Assembly (NCBI RefSeq): GCF_004343195.1
Contig: NZ_SMCR01000013.1
Location: 1-64,000, forward strand
Length of the DNA stretch: 64,000 nt
Direction: 5' to 3'
From: Biostraticola tofi
Lineage (GTDB): Bacteria; Pseudomonadota; Gammaproteobacteria; Enterobacterales; Enterobacteriaceae
Shown: one piece after another, positions 8,314 through 18,132 of the stretch
Numbering within the stretch: position 1 is the stretch's first letter
Layout of the letters: each line of letters starts with the position of its first letter
The notes under the pieces: generated by a model
The model's input: only the letters and a program-made list of their open reading frames with translations
What the model was told of the DNA's origin: nothing
Databases searched by the model: none
Position numbers and translations under genes: made by a program

Positions 8314-9975
8314 TTATGCGGCAAGCAAATCCCGGGCGTTTGCCAGGGTGTTTCTGGTCACCTCAGATCCGCCCAACAGCCGCGCCAGCTCTTGCAGGCG
8401 CGCTTTTCTGTCCAGCGGATGCATTTCGGTTTCGGTCACATTGCCGTCGGTATTTTTACTGACAAAAAAATGATGATGACCTGAACCGGCTACCTGGGGT
8501 AAATGGGTGACACACATCACCTGAGTGGATTCGCCCAACTGGCGCAGCATCCTTCCCACAGTGGCTGCAGTCGGGCCGCTGATACCCACATCCACTTCAT
8601 CGAATATCAACGCCGGGGTGTCCATTTTTCGCGCGGTGATCATCTGTATCGCCAGCGCAATACGTGAAAGTTCACCCCCTGAGGCCACCTTCGCCAACGG
8701 CTGTAGCGGTTGGCCGGGGTTGGTGGTGACCAGGAACTCAACACGACTGGCGCCTTCTGCATTCAGCTGATCGGGCGTAAAGCGGGTATTAATCGCCAAT
8801 TGTCCATGAGGCAGAGAGAGTTCGTGCATGCTGCGGGTAATAAGGCTCGCCAGCTCATTACCGTGTTCCACGCGTTTGTCATGAAGTTCGCGGGCGACCG
8901 ACATCGCCTCAAGGCGATAGCGCTCTACCGCTTGGGAAAGCGAGTCAGAGTCTGTGTCGTGCTTATCAAGCAGTTGCTGTTCGGCCAGCAGTTGCTGATG
9001 GAACTGGTGCAATTCTTCAGGGCGCACGTGGTGCTTGCGCGCCAGGCTGATATGGCGCGACAGCCGCTGCTCCAGTTCGGATAACCGCACGGGGTCCAGA
9101 TCAATGCCGTCGCTGTAGTGGCGTAATTCGTCACTGGCCTCGCTGAGCTGAATGGAGGCTTCCTCAAGCAGGGCCATGATGCCGGACAAGCCCGGGTCCA
9201 GGCTGACCAGCTCGGTGACGCGCGATTTAAGGGCATGAGTCAGGCTGAGCAGGTTGTGGTCGTCACCCTCGCTGAGCATGTCCATGGCCTGGCGGGTCAT
9301 AGAGATAAGTTGTCCGCTGTTGGCCAGGCGTTTATATTCCAGGTCGACCTGCTCGTATTCCTCCGCCACCGGGGCAAACTCGTTCAGTTCTTTGAGCTGA
9401 TACTGCAGCAATTCCCGGCGAGCTTCACGCTCTGCGGCATGCTGACGAAATGAGGCCAGTTCAACGCAGCTCTGATGCCATTGGCTGTAGGAGGCAGCCA
9501 TTTTCGCCAGCAGCGGTTTTTCGTCGGCATAGGCATCCAGCAGGTTTTTCTGGTGATCGGGCCGCAACAGCATCTGATGGGCGTGCTGACCGTGAATCTG
9601 GATAAGGAACTGGCCCAGTTCACGCAACTGGGATAATGGGACCGGCGTGCCGTTAATAAAACCGCGGGAGCGGCCGTCATGGCCGACCACCCGCCTTAGC
9701 AGGCATTCCTGTCCGTTATCAAGCTCATTTTCAACCAGCCATTGGCCGGCCAGCGGAGCGTCATTAAGGGCGAAACGCGCACAGATATCGGCCCTCGCTG
9801 CGCCAGGCCTGACCATGCTGGCTTCAGCCCGGCTGCCAAGGCACAGCCCGAGCGCATCGATGGCGATGGATTTGCCCGCGCCGGTTTCGCCGGTGATAAC
9901 GCTCATACCCGTCTGAAAATCGATGATTAACTCGCGTACAATAGCAAAATTCGCAATGGTAAGTTGAGCCAGCAT
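8314..9975 (-). CDS. recN: DNA repair protein RecN
   Basis: An SMC-like ATPase acting in recombinational double-strand-break repair, induced by the SOS response. It has Walker A GETGAGKS at about residues 30-37, two long coiled-coil arms, and the C-terminal signature [13 protein letters not shown] followed by Walker [14 protein letters not shown]. 553 aa, full length. Two LexA boxes lie directly upstream (9986-10001 and 10026-10041), the same two-box layout known for E. coli recN. It follows nadK in the same orientation. Confidence 0.97.
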   Translation of the reverse strand: MLAQLTIANFAIVRELIIDFQTGMSVITGETGAGKSIAIDALGLCLGSRAEASMVRPGAARADICARFALNDAPLAGQWLVENELDNGQECLLRRVVGHDGRSRGFINGTPVPLSQLRELGQFLIQIHGQHAHQMLLRPDHQKNLLDAYADEKPLLAKMAASYSQWHQSCVELASFRQHAAEREARRELLQYQLKELNEFAPVAEEYEQVDLEYKRLANSGQLISMTRQAMDMLSEGDDHNLLSLTHALKSRVTELVSLDPGLSGIMALLEEASIQLSEASDELRHYSDGIDLDPVRLSELEQRLSRHISLARKHHVRPEELHQFHQQLLAEQQLLDKHDTDSDSLSQAVERYRLEAMSVARELHDKRVEHGNELASLITRSMHELSLPHGQLAINTRFTPDQLNAEGASRVEFLVTTNPGQPLQPLAKVASGGELSRIALAIQMITARKMDTPALIFDEVDVGISGPTAATVGRMLRQLGESTQVMCVTHLPQVAGSGHHHFFVSKNTDGNVTETEMHPLDRKARLQELARLLGGSEVTRNTLANARDLLAA

Positions 9976-9985
9976 GATGAGTTTC

Positions 9986-10001
9986 CTGTATATAAAAACA
10001 G
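9986..10001 (-). promoter_or_regulatory. LexA box 1 of recN
   Basis: CTGTATATAAAAACAG fits the CTGT-N8-ACAG consensus exactly. It ends 11 bases from the recN start codon, overlapping the ribosome-binding region, so LexA would block both transcription start and early elongation. Confidence 0.9.
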
Positions 10002-10025
10002 AGGTGTTCTTATCACCAGTATAAA

Positions 10026-10041
10026 CTGGTTTTTTATACAG
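10026..10041 (-). promoter_or_regulatory. LexA box 2 of recN
   Basis: CTGGTTTTTTATACAG matches CTGT-N8-ACAG with one change in the left arm. With box 1, 40 bp away, it gives the tandem arrangement seen in tightly repressed SOS genes. Confidence 0.75.
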
Positions 10042-10062
10042 TAAAGCGGCTCGGCCCGATTT

Positions 10063-10941
10063 TCAGAATAATTTTTTCGACCATCCCAGTTTTGAACTTA
10101 AGGTATTGAAATAGTTGTAATCATGGGGGTGTACCAGCTCAAGATGATAATCACTGCGGCGAATGAATATTTCCTCACCTTCCTGAATAGGCAGCGCGAT
10201 CTGGCTGTCGCAGCTGATTTCGAGGTCGGCGGTCACCTGGGAAAACCTGAGCCGGATGGTGCTGTTGCCGCTTATCACCAAGGGCCTGGAGGAGAGGGTA
10301 TGGGGAAACATCGGCACCAGGGCGATGGCATCTATGGTTGGCATCAGTATCGGACCACCCGCTGACAATGAATATGCCGTCGAGCCGGTGGGCGTGGCGA
10401 TAATCAGTCCATCCGAACGCTGGGAAAAGGCGAACCGATCGTCGATATAGACCTCGAATTCGATCATATGAGCCACTTTGCCCGGATGCAGCACCACTTC
10501 ATTAATCGCCGTACTGAGCCTGCCGCAGACGCCTTCACGGCAGACTTGCGCTTCCAGCAGGAAGCGCTGTTCGCAGCGGTATTCGCCGTTGAGCACGTCA
10601 GAAAGCTGCTGCAGGGCCGAGTCCGGGTCCAGGTCGGTCAGAAAACCGAGATTGCCGCGGTTAATGCCGATGACTTTAATATTGTAGCGCGCCAGAATAC
10701 GCGCCGCTCCCAGCATATTTCCGTCACCGCCGACCACCACCGCCAGATCGGCACGCTGGCCGATATCCGCCAGGCTGCCGGTGTTGGCCTCGGTCAGGTC
10801 CAGATCACGTGCTATTTGATGCTCCAGAATGACTGTATGCCCTTTCTCGCTAAGCCAGTGAAAGAGCATTTCATGGGTGGCCAGTGCATTAGGGTGGCGT
10901 GGATGCCCAACGATGCCGATAGTTTGAAAGGGTTTATTCAT
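10063..10941 (-). CDS. nadK: NAD kinase
   Basis: Phosphorylates NAD+ to NADP+ using ATP; cytosolic. The kinase motif [13 protein letters not shown] (GGDG) is at about residues 70-82, NEVVLHPG and the conserved [15 protein letters not shown] lie in the C-terminal domain. ATG 10941 ([12 protein letters not shown]) gives exactly 292 aa, the E. coli length; an in-frame ATG at 10977 would add 12 residues with no homology. It is divergent from grpE, as in E. coli. Confidence 0.97.
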   Translation of the reverse strand: MNKPFQTIGIVGHPRHPNALATHEMLFHWLSEKGHTVILEHQIARDLDLTEANTGSLADIGQRADLAVVVGGDGNMLGAARILARYNIKVIGINRGNLGFLTDLDPDSALQQLSDVLNGEYRCEQRFLLEAQVCREGVCGRLSTAINEVVLHPGKVAHMIEFEVYIDDRFAFSQRSDGLIIATPTGSTAYSLSAGGPILMPTIDAIALVPMFPHTLSSRPLVISGNSTIRLRFSQVTADLEISCDSQIALPIQEGEEIFIRRSDYHLELVHPHDYNYFNTLSSKLGWSKKLF

Positions 10942-10989
10942 TGATTGTGGATCCTCGCCATGTTTTGCAGGCTTCATTATGTGCCATCC

Positions 10990-11017
10990 CTTGAATCCCT
11001 GCCATTGATCCCCATAA
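10990..11017 (+). promoter_or_regulatory. Sigma-32 heat-shock promoter of grpE
   Basis: CTTGAA (10990-10995), 14 bases, then CCCCATAA (11010-11017) matches the RpoH consensus CTTGAA-N13/15-CCCCAT-T. It stands about 45 bases before the grpE start, consistent with heat-shock induction of this DnaK cochaperone. Confidence 0.9.
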
Positions 11018-11060
11018 TAAGCGGACTAGCAAGAATAATGCTAAACCGCGGAGATAACTC

Positions 11061-11651
11061 ATGATGAGTAGTAAAGAACAGAAGTCCCCTGACGAGCAAG
11101 TCTCAACTGAGAATGAAATGGAACGAGGGCAGCAAGCGGAAGCCGCACCTGAGACGGCAGAAGTCGTGGATCCTCGTGATGAGCGTATCGCTGAACTAGA
11201 AGCTTCCTTGGCCGAGCTGCAGCAGCGCGAACGTGACAGTTTGTTGCGCGCCAAGGCCGAGATGGAAAATGTTCGCCGCCGTGCTGAACTGGATCGTGAG
11301 AAAGCCCACAAGTTCGCGTTGGAAAAATTTGCCGGAGAACTGTTACCGGTCATTGATAACCTGGAGCGTGGTCTGGAAATGGCGGACCGTGCGAATAGCG
11401 AATTGACCGGCACTATTGAAGGGATTGAGCTGACGCTTAAATCATTGCTGGATGCAGTACGCAAATTTGGTATTGAAGTGGTCGGGGATATTAATGTGCC
11501 TTTCAATCCTGAAGTCCACCAGGCCATGACCATGCTGGAATCTGATGAACATCAGCCTAATCATGTCATGATGGTGATGCAAAAGGGCTATACCCTTAAC
11601 GGCAGGTTGTTGCGCCCTGCCATGGTTGCGGTATCCAAAGCCAAATCCTGA
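11061..11651 (+). CDS. grpE: Nucleotide exchange factor GrpE
   Basis: Releases ADP from DnaK. 196 aa: an acidic, disordered N-terminus (about 1-40), a long dimeric helix ([21 protein letters not shown], in part, about 70-90) and the C-terminal beta-wing with NPEVHQAM and [14 protein letters not shown], the family signature. ATG 11061 is used; a second ATG directly follows at 11064. A sigma-32 promoter precedes it and a strong terminator follows, so it is monocistronic. Confidence 0.97.
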   Translation: MMSSKEQKSPDEQVSTENEMERGQQAEAAPETAEVVDPRDERIAELEASLAELQQRERDSLLRAKAEMENVRRRAELDREKAHKFALEKFAGELLPVIDNLERGLEMADRANSELTGTIEGIELTLKSLLDAVRKFGIEVVGDINVPFNPEVHQAMTMLESDEHQPNHVMMVMQKGYTLNGRLLRPAMVAVSKAKS

Positions 11652-11675
11652 CGGATGTTTTAAAGCCATTTTTTT

Positions 11676-11705
11676 GCGCCGGGAACCCCCTTCCCGGCGC
11701 TTTTT
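11676..11705 (+). terminator. Terminator of grpE
   Basis: Perfect 10-bp stem GCGCCGGGAA / TTCCCGGCGC with a CCCCC loop followed by TTTTT, 24 bases after the grpE stop. The 170 bases that follow up to ung hold no recognisable feature. Confidence 0.92.
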
Positions 11706-11877
11706 AGCCAGTCCGCCCCTAGCGTGCTCATCAAACCAGGTTGGGCGTCAAGTAATAGCTCTGCTGGCGTGATGTTGACTGTTAAGCCTGACCATAACCA
11801 CGACTTGAAACCAAAGCATGCGACCATGCTGAGACTCTCGCCAGACTTCTGCAGGGTTCACACTGCCGATGCTCTCA

Positions 11878-12558
11878 CTAGGACCGCAGCACCGGCTGCC
11901 AGTCTATCGGCATTTTGCCCTGCTGCGTCAGTAACTGATTAGTCTGGGAAAAATGCTTACAGCCTAAAAAGCCGCGATGCGCCGATAAGGGCGACGGGTG
12001 CGGGGCCTTGAGTACATGGTGACGATTGGCGTCAATGATGCTGCCCTTTTTCTGGGCATGCGATCCCCACAGCAGGAACACCACCCCCTCTTGGCGCCGG
12101 TTAATCACCTCTATCACTTTATCGGTAAATTTTTCCCAGCCCAGACTGGCATGGGAATGGGCGGCACCCGCCTCGACGGTTAACACGGTATTGAGCAGTA
12201 GCACGCCCTGTTCGGCCCAGCTTTGCAGGCAACCATGGCTAGGGCGGGTAAAACCGTCAATATCACTGGCAAGCTCTTTATAGATATTGGCCAGCGAAGG
12301 AGGGGCGGGAATACCGGGTCGCACCGAAAAAGACAATCCATGGGCCTGATTAGGACCGTGATAGGGATCCTGACCAAGAATAACCACATTGACGTTGCCC
12401 AGCTCAGTATAGCGGAACGCATTGAACACCTCTTTTTGCGGCGGATAGACCGTTTTTCCTGCTGCGCGTTCTGCCGCCACAAAGGCCAGCGTATCCTGAA
12501 AATAGGGCTGTTGTTTCTCTTCAGCCAGGGCATCGCGCCAGGTAAGGCTCTGCGTCAT
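11878..12558 (-). CDS. ung: Uracil-DNA glycosylase
   Basis: Excises uracil from DNA in base-excision repair. The water-activating loop [16 protein letters not shown] places the catalytic Asp at about residue 64, and the [11 protein letters not shown] loop gives the second catalytic His and the minor-groove Leu. 226 aa, close to the E. coli 229. Cytosolic, monocistronic, divergent from grcA. Confidence 0.97.
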   Translation of the reverse strand: MTQSLTWRDALAEEKQQPYFQDTLAFVAAERAAGKTVYPPQKEVFNAFRYTELGNVNVVILGQDPYHGPNQAHGLSFSVRPGIPAPPSLANIYKELASDIDGFTRPSHGCLQSWAEQGVLLLNTVLTVEAGAAHSHASLGWEKFTDKVIEVINRRQEGVVFLLWGSHAQKKGSIIDANRHHVLKAPHPSPLSAHRGFLGCKHFSQTNQLLTQQGKMPIDWQPVLRS

Positions 12559-12706
12559 GATTCACGCTCCATGTTTGTATTTAAAGTATAAGCTTACTTG
12601 CATCGACGGCCAGACGAAACGATTTCCGACGTGATAGTCGAATGTAAAATATTTTGATATTTTCAAAAAAAAGTAGATTTACGTGATCTGACTTATATTT
12701 ATAAAA

Positions 12707-12720
12707 TTGATGTAAAACAA
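12707..12720 (+). promoter_or_regulatory. Distal FNR-like box of grcA
   Basis: TTGATGTAAAACAA matches TTGAT-N4-ATCAA with one mismatch. Its centre lies 53 bp upstream of the proximal box, the same spacing as the -93.5 and -40.5 FNR sites reported for E. coli yfiD. Confidence 0.6.
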
Positions 12721-12759
12721 AAAGATGCTGTCTTAAGTCTGTTATAGACCTTCTGTTTA

Positions 12760-12773
12760 TTGATTTTAATCAA
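12760..12773 (+). promoter_or_regulatory. Proximal FNR box of grcA
   Basis: TTGATTTTAATCAA is a perfect FNR consensus. Placing it at -40.5 predicts a start site near 12807, and a TATATAA sequence (12796-12802) sits at the right place for the -10 element. A class II FNR-activated anaerobic promoter is therefore predicted. Confidence 0.88.
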
Positions 12774-12902
12774 GGAATGCTGGCCCGTTGGCTGGTATAT
12801 AAACAAGTAAGCACAATGGTTTTACCAACTATCCAGTCTGCTGCCATACAGTCAGCTCACGGTACTGGACTAGTGATGGACGTCATTTTAACGGAGGCAT
12901 TT

Positions 12903-13286
12903 ATGATTATCGGTACTCAAATCACCAAAGCAGACAACAGTGCGCTGGTTAATTCTTTCTGGCTGCTGGACAAGAGCAAAGAAGAAGCTCGTTGCCTGTG
13001 CGCTGTTGCCGGTTACGCGGATGACCAGATTGTTTCGCTGCGCGATCTGGGCAATATCGAATACCGTGAAATCCCGCTTGAGCAGAAAGAAGTGGTTCGG
13101 GTTGAAGGTGGCCAGCATTTGAATGTCAATGTGCTCAGCCGTGAAACGCTGGAAGACGCTGTCGCCAATCCGGAAAAATACCCGCAATTGACCATCCGCG
13201 TCTCAGGTTATGCAGTGCGCTTCAACTCGCTGACCCCAGAACAGCAACGCGATGTGATTACCCGTACTTTCACTGAAAGCATGTAA
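12903..13286 (+). CDS. grcA: Autonomous glycyl radical cofactor GrcA
   Basis: A spare glycyl-radical domain that can replace the oxygen-cleaved C-terminus of pyruvate formate-lyase. The radical-bearing motif [12 protein letters not shown] is near residues 100-111 of 127, with the glycine in SGYAV. ATG 12903 is chosen (GGAG at 12893) and gives exactly the E. coli length; an open frame from 12777 adds 42 non-homologous residues that overlap the promoter. Two FNR boxes upstream fit induction at low oxygen or pH. Confidence 0.96.
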   Translation: MIIGTQITKADNSALVNSFWLLDKSKEEARCLCAVAGYADDQIVSLRDLGNIEYREIPLEQKEVVRVEGGQHLNVNVLSRETLEDAVANPEKYPQLTIRVSGYAVRFNSLTPEQQRDVITRTFTESM

Positions 13287-13313
13287 TTCATCGTTTTGAA
13301 ACGCTGGATAGCG

Positions 13314-13340
13314 AAAAGGGAGCCTGGGCTCCCTTTTTTT
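13314..13340 (+). terminator. Terminator of grcA
   Basis: AAAAGGGAGCC-TG-GGCTCCCTTTT hairpin followed by further T, 28 bases after the grcA stop. Confidence 0.92.
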
Positions 13341-13665
13341 TATTGGCTAATCTCAAAAGCAGCGGCAAATCCAGCTGCTCTGGTTTGGCTCACCGGCTGC
13401 CAGATTGTGCAATGCTCAAGCGCTGAATGAAATTAAGCCATATTCCTTATCGTGCCATTACCCCTTCACCACGAAGATAAAGTCAAATAAATCAATGCTT
13501 AAAAAGCATCCATTCTTTCTTGATGCTGCTATCCGCCGGAATCCAGACAAAGACGTACTGGGAAATAAGCCTTTGACATGGTTTGCATTCCTAGATGCCT
13601 ATAATTCCCAAAAAAGTCACGTGGTCATCCCTCTTTAGGCACAATAATAGCGTGTCACTGCTGTT
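13341..13665. other. Intergenic stretch between grcA and srmB, nothing convincing
   Basis: About 325 bases between two convergent genes. One 77-codon frame (13405-13638, plus) is open but has no ribosome site or family resemblance. No RNA gene or clear terminator for srmB is visible. Confidence 0.6.
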
Positions 13666-15021
13666 TTAATCATCACCCTTGCCTGAGGGGGGTGCCGCCG
13701 AAGTTGCGACCGCCGCCGTTTTGCCTGTGCGGCGCTTACCGATATTTTTCTTGTCGCGCAGACGCACCTTAACCTTCGGCTTATCTTTATCGAGTTTCTC
13801 TTCTTTTTTCTCTTTACGCTTGGCCAGTACTTTCTTCGATGGCTTGCCGGTGACTTTGGCGGATGGAGCACGGGTTTCCGGGCGCAGGGTATCGATGACG
13901 CGCGGTTTCAGCGGTTCGTTCAGATAACGGCTGATTTTTCCCAGCAACAGATGGTCATGGGATTCGACCAGAGAAATAGCCGACCCTTTTCTGCCGGCGC
14001 GGGCAGTACGCCCGATACGGTGCAGGTAAACATCAGCGGTGGTCGGCAGGTCATAGTTGATGACGTGGCTGACATCATCGATATCCAGACCGCGGGCGGC
14101 GACGTCGGTTGCGACCAGCACGTTCATTCGCCCATCATTCATGCGCTTGATGGCTTCGTTACGCTTCGCCTGGACCATTTCTCCCTCCAGGTAGCAGGAA
14201 TTGATCCCTGCTTCGCGCAGCCAGCCTACCAGTTCATGGACGCGCTCGCGCTTGCGCACGAAGACGATGGTTTTGGTGACGTCCGTTTGCTTGAGTAAAT
14301 GGCAAAGCAGCGCCGTTTTATGAGCCAGGTCATCGGCACGGTAATACCACTGGACGATTTTTTTACGTTCTCGGCGAGAAGGGGTAGCATCAATCTCAAC
14401 CGGATCATTGAGCAGGCGCTCTGAGAAATCCTTGACCGCATTCCCTTCCAGGGTGGCAGAAAACAGCAGCGTCTGCTTGCGCCAGCGAGTTTCGGCGGCG
14501 ATCTGCTCAACATCCTGAGCAAAGCCCATATCCAGCATACGGTCAGCTTCATCAAGAATCAGCGTTTCGACCGCCCGGCAGTCAAAGTTTTCTTCTTTGA
14601 TGTATTGCAGTAAGCGGCCAGTGGTGGCGACGACAATATCCTGATTATCGCTGAATACCACCGCATGGTTCATGTAAGCCACACCGCCGGTAATGGTCGC
14701 GATATCCAGATGGGTATGCGCGGCCAGTTCTTTAGCTTGCTCTGCGACCTGCATAGCCAGTTCACGCGTCGGGGTAACGATCAGCACGCGTGGCGGGCCT
14801 GATTTCTTGCGCGGGAAATCGAGCAGGTGCTGGAGCACCGGCAGCAGATAGGCTGCGGTCTTGCCGGTACCGGTAGGTGCCGAACCCAACACGTCACGTC
14901 CTTCCATCGCCGGCGGGATGGCCTCGGCCTGAATGGCGGTAGGTCGTTCGTAGCCTTTGTCGCGCAGCGCGTCGAGCAGGCTTTCGTGTAGATCAAGTTC
15001 GGTGAAAAGGGTTACAGTCAT
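13666..15021 (-). CDS. srmB: DEAD-box RNA helicase SrmB
   Basis: An ATP-dependent RNA helicase that helps early assembly of the 50S ribosomal subunit. Helicase motifs appear in order: Q-motif region RPTAIQ, SAPTGTGKT (motif I), PTRELA (Ia), VATTGRLL (Ib, the Thr variant typical of SrmB), DEAD (II), SAT (III), then VATDVAARGLDI and HRIGRTARAGR in domain 2. A lysine/arginine-rich tail (about 385-451) ends the protein and probably binds rRNA. 451 aa. Divergent from trmN6. Confidence 0.97.
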   Translation of the reverse strand: MTVTLFTELDLHESLLDALRDKGYERPTAIQAEAIPPAMEGRDVLGSAPTGTGKTAAYLLPVLQHLLDFPRKKSGPPRVLIVTPTRELAMQVAEQAKELAAHTHLDIATITGGVAYMNHAVVFSDNQDIVVATTGRLLQYIKEENFDCRAVETLILDEADRMLDMGFAQDVEQIAAETRWRKQTLLFSATLEGNAVKDFSERLLNDPVEIDATPSRRERKKIVQWYYRADDLAHKTALLCHLLKQTDVTKTIVFVRKRERVHELVGWLREAGINSCYLEGEMVQAKRNEAIKRMNDGRMNVLVATDVAARGLDIDDVSHVINYDLPTTADVYLHRIGRTARAGRKGSAISLVESHDHLLLGKISRYLNEPLKPRVIDTLRPETRAPSAKVTGKPSKKVLAKRKEKKEEKLDKDKPKVKVRLRDKKNIGKRRTGKTAAVATSAAPPSGKGDD

Positions 15022-15144
15022 GGGCTACCTCTGGTTGGGGCGCAGATTATAGACGGATCCGCCACATTGTTCATCTGTTTCCGTCTTTGGGCTGGCTTTC
15101 GTCCGGCGGTGGTTTGACATAAAGTACCGCGATCATACCAGGAG

Positions 15145-16005
15145 ATGCTAATGCCGATGGATACACCGCTCGATAAAAGCCGGATGCGCGCCGGCGGATT
15201 TACCTTCAGGAAATTCTTTGTCGCCCATGATCGCTGTGCAATGAAAGTGGGAACCGATGGCGTTTTGCTCGGAGCCTGGGCACCGATAAACGGTGTCTCG
15301 CGTGTTCTGGATATAGGTACCGGCAGCGGTCTGGTGGCGCTAATGCTTGCTCAGCGACTTGCCGAGGCAACCGTCGAGCATGCCCGGCGCAAGTCACTAT
15401 CTGCTGATGTTGACCCGCCAACCGCCGCAGAAAATAGGGATTCAACCGGCGCTGGCCTGCCGCTCCAGCCGCGGGTAGTCATTCATGGGGTGGAACTGGT
15501 CCAGGCCGCTGCCGCCCAGGCGGCGGAAAACATCAAGGCCAGTCCCTGGTCGTCTTCCATGAGAATAATCAACCAAGACATCGTCGCCTATGCGCGGGAC
15601 GTGGCGGCCCGCTATGATCTGATTGTCTGCAATCCGCCCTATTTCCCGCCTGGCGTGCCCTGTGGTACAGAACAACGCGACCAGGCCCGCTACACTGCCA
15701 GTCTGGACCACCAGAGCCTGCTGGCCGCCGCCTGGCGCCTACTGACGCCGGCCGGCCATCTGGCGCTGGTGCTGCCGGAGGCGATTGCTGACCGCATAAT
15801 CAGTCTGGCCGCCCGTCAGGGTCTGCACCTGCGCGCCCGCTGTCGGGTGAGCGAGAATCAGCGCAAGCCTGCCCACCGAGCGCTATTGCTGTTTTCCCGC
15901 GCCCCAGGTGAGATGACTGAAACCAGCCTGGTACTGCGCGATAGCGATAATCGCTATTCGGCGGACTTTCGTCGCTTGACCGGAATGTTCTATCTGGCGC
16001 ACTAG
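15145..16005 (+). CDS. trmN6: tRNA1(Val) (adenine-37 N6)-methyltransferase, with an insertion
   Basis: Modifies A37 of tRNA-Val. The SAM-binding motif LDIGTGSGLVALMLAQR and the catalytic NPPYFPPG are intact, as is the N-terminal GGFTFRKFFVAHDRCAMKVG block. It is 286 aa against about 245 in E. coli. Most of the excess is an inserted segment after ALMLAQRL (roughly residues 73-112, AEATVEHARR... to ...LQPRVV) with low-complexity character before the GVEL motif, in a loop of the Rossmann fold. A few extra N-terminal residues also depend on which Met is used (15145 or 15151). The stop falls at the edge of a tandem repeat. Confidence 0.93.
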   Translation: MLMPMDTPLDKSRMRAGGFTFRKFFVAHDRCAMKVGTDGVLLGAWAPINGVSRVLDIGTGSGLVALMLAQRLAEATVEHARRKSLSADVDPPTAAENRDSTGAGLPLQPRVVIHGVELVQAAAAQAAENIKASPWSSSMRIINQDIVAYARDVAARYDLIVCNPPYFPPGVPCGTEQRDQARYTASLDHQSLLAAAWRLLTPAGHLALVLPEAIADRIISLAARQGLHLRARCRVSENQRKPAHRALLLFSRAPGEMTETSLVLRDSDNRYSADFRRLTGMFYLAH

Positions 16006-16139
16006 CCAGAAAACAGAGCGTGCAGGCTTTGCCCAGAGAGCAGAGCGTACAGGCTTTGCCCAGAGAGCACAGCGTACAGGCTTTGCCCAGAGAGAGCACA
16101 GCGTGCCGGCTTTGCCCAGACAGCAGAGCTACAGGCTCT
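16005..16139. repeat. Five tandem copies of a roughly 27-bp repeat
   Basis: Units begin near 16005, 16031, 16058, 16085 and 16114 and share the core GCCCAGAGAGCASAGCGTAC followed by AGGCTTT. Copies 2 and 3 (27 bp) differ at one base; copy 4 has two extra bases; copies 1 and 5 are degenerate. There are no spacers, so this is a minisatellite, not CRISPR. It occupies most of the trmN6-nadB gap between convergent genes. Confidence 0.9.
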
Positions 16140-16196
16140 GCATTCAACCACTGGCGTTAAGTGCCTAACGGGCCTGCCTGCCGATAGGCGACGGCT

Positions 16197-17798
16197 TTAT
16201 GGCGCCAGAATGGTCGGGGTCGGATTCTGCAGCATACCCGGATAGTCCAGAGTGTAGTGCAGTCCGCGGCTCTCTTTGCGCTGCATTGCACTTTTGACGA
16301 TCAGTTCGGCTACCAGGGTCAGGTTGCGCACCTCTAGCAGGTTATTGGAAATCCGGAAATTTGAGTAATACTCATTGATTTCCTTCTGCAACAGATTGAT
16401 GCGGCCAAGCGCGCGCTCCAGGCGCTTGGTGGTACGGACAATGCCGACATAGTCCCACATGAATAACCGCAGTTCATGCCAGTTATGTTGCAGAACCACT
16501 TCTTCGTCTGAATCTTCAACCCGACTTTCGTCCCAGGCGGGCAGGCAAGGGACTGAATCGACCGATGGCAGCCTGGCGACGATATCCTCTGCTGCCGACC
16601 AGCCATAGACCAGGCATTCGAGCAGGGAATTCGACGCCAGCCGATTGGCGCCGTGCAGGCCGGTATAGCTGACCTCGCCAATCGCATAGAGGCCGGCCAG
16701 ATCGGTCCGACCCTGCTGGTCGACCATCACGCCGCCACAGGTGTAATGAGCCGCCGGCACTATCGGAATGGGCTGGCGGGTCAGATCAATATCCAGTGTG
16801 AGCAATTTCTGGTAAATGGTGGGAAAGTGATGGCGGATAAAATCCGCCGGCTTGTGGCTGATATCCAGATACATACAGTCAGCCCCGAGCCGCTTCATTT
16901 CATGGTCAATAGCGCGGGCAACGATGTCACGGGGGGCCAGCTCGCCGCGTTCATCGAAGTCCGGCATAAAACGGCTGCCGTCAGGCCGTTTAAGATGGGC
17001 GCCTTCACCGCGCAGCGCTTCGGTCAGCAGAAAGTTGCGAGCCTGGGGATGGAAAAGGCAAGTCGGATGAAACTGATTGAATTCAAGATTGGCAACCCTG
17101 CAGCCGGCTCTCCAGGCCATGGCGATACCATCGCCTGATGAAATATCCGGGTTAGTGGTGTACTGGTAGACTTTTGAACTGCCGCCTGTGGCGATAACCA
17201 CCGATTTTGCCCGGCAGGTTTCGACCCGTTCCTTTTCGCGATTCCAGATATAGGCGCCGACCACACGTCGGGGACCACTGCGACCGATTTTATCAGAGGT
17301 AATCAGGTCTACCGCATTACAGCGCTCCATGACAGAGATAGCGGGATGACGGGCGATCTGGCTTACCAGGGTGGTTTCTACTTCACGACCGGTGGCATCA
17401 GCCGCATGCAGGATCCGTCGATGGCTGTGCCCTCCCTCGCGAGTCAGGTGATAACGATCATCAGAAGCTACACCGCTTTCGGTATCAAACAGCACCCCTT
17501 GATCGATAAGCCATTGGACACAGTGGCGGGCATTGCCGGCGATAAATTCGACCGCCTGGCGATCGCAAAGGCCGGCGCCGGCCACCAGAGTATCGTCAAC
17601 ATGGGAGGCAATGCTGTCTCCCTCGTCGAATACCGCGGCAATGCCGCCCTGGGCATAAAACGTAGAACCTTCGTTAAGAGGACCTTTGCTCAAAACCATA
17701 ACGCTGCAGTGGCCGGCCAGGCGAAGCGCCAATGACAGACCGGCCGCACCGCTGCCGATGACCAGCACATCGGTGACGTATTCGGTAGACGTTTGCAT
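16197..17798 (-). CDS. nadB: L-aspartate oxidase
   Basis: FAD-dependent first enzyme of de novo NAD synthesis, turning L-aspartate into iminoaspartate for NadA. The dinucleotide-binding motif [17 protein letters not shown] is at about residues 13-29; the active-site segments (YAQGGIAAV, HTAGGx-like [15 protein letters not shown], and FHPTCL) and the C-terminal helical domain are present. 533 aa, near the family norm of 540. Convergent to trmN6, divergent from rpoE as in E. coli. Confidence 0.97.
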   Translation of the reverse strand: MQTSTEYVTDVLVIGSGAAGLSLALRLAGHCSVMVLSKGPLNEGSTFYAQGGIAAVFDEGDSIASHVDDTLVAGAGLCDRQAVEFIAGNARHCVQWLIDQGVLFDTESGVASDDRYHLTREGGHSHRRILHAADATGREVETTLVSQIARHPAISVMERCNAVDLITSDKIGRSGPRRVVGAYIWNREKERVETCRAKSVVIATGGSSKVYQYTTNPDISSGDGIAMAWRAGCRVANLEFNQFHPTCLFHPQARNFLLTEALRGEGAHLKRPDGSRFMPDFDERGELAPRDIVARAIDHEMKRLGADCMYLDISHKPADFIRHHFPTIYQKLLTLDIDLTRQPIPIVPAAHYTCGGVMVDQQGRTDLAGLYAIGEVSYTGLHGANRLASNSLLECLVYGWSAAEDIVARLPSVDSVPCLPAWDESRVEDSDEEVVLQHNWHELRLFMWDYVGIVRTTKRLERALGRINLLQKEINEYYSNFRISNNLLEVRNLTLVAELIVKSAMQRKESRGLHYTLDYPGMLQNPTPTILAP

Positions 17799-18112
17799 AG
17801 AAAAGGGCGTTTTCCGGCAAATTGGGAAGTGTTTTTCGATATTAACACCCTATTATTTATGACTGAAACATTAATTAGTGATTTTCCGGCTGCGGTATTT
17901 ACGCTTGTTTACTGACATTAGCCCTGATTCACGCTACCCTGCCCACATTATCCGGAAAGTAAGATAATCGTGGGCCGGCACGCATTTGAAAGCATTTTGC
18001 ACCATTATTATGTGTTTATACGATAGTCTGACAGCCGCCTGGCTCTGATGCCGGGAAGCGCCCGTGATCGTTATCTACCCCCATAACAAAAAAAGAGGCG
18101 GTACGGAACTGT
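17799..18112. other. Divergent nadB / rpoE control region
   Basis: This gap must hold the nadB promoter and the upstream rpoE promoters. I see no terminator or RNA gene. The best-supported element, a sigma-E promoter, overlaps its right end (18105-18132). Confidence 0.5.
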
Positions 18113-18132
18113 ATGGTTAGCGCGAAGTCGAA
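18105..18132 (+). promoter_or_regulatory. Sigma-E autoregulatory promoter of rpoE
   Basis: GGAACTG (18105-18111), a 16-base spacer and TCGAA (18128-18132) resemble the RpoE consensus GGAACTT-N16-TCTGA. The predicted start near 18138 lies about 79 bases before the rpoE ATG, close to the known autoregulated P2 start in E. coli. Confidence 0.6.

Noticed and set aside
13405-13638. 77-codon frame between grcA and srmB
   Set aside because: No ribosome-binding site, no recognisable motif; composition looks non-coding.
16005-16139. Tandem units considered as a CRISPR array
   Set aside because: Units are contiguous with no unique spacers, and no cas genes are nearby.
15800-16147. Minus-strand frame whose product has repeated GKACTLCSL units
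   Set aside because: The repeats come from the 27-bp DNA tandem array and the rest is antisense to trmN6; there is no ribosome site.
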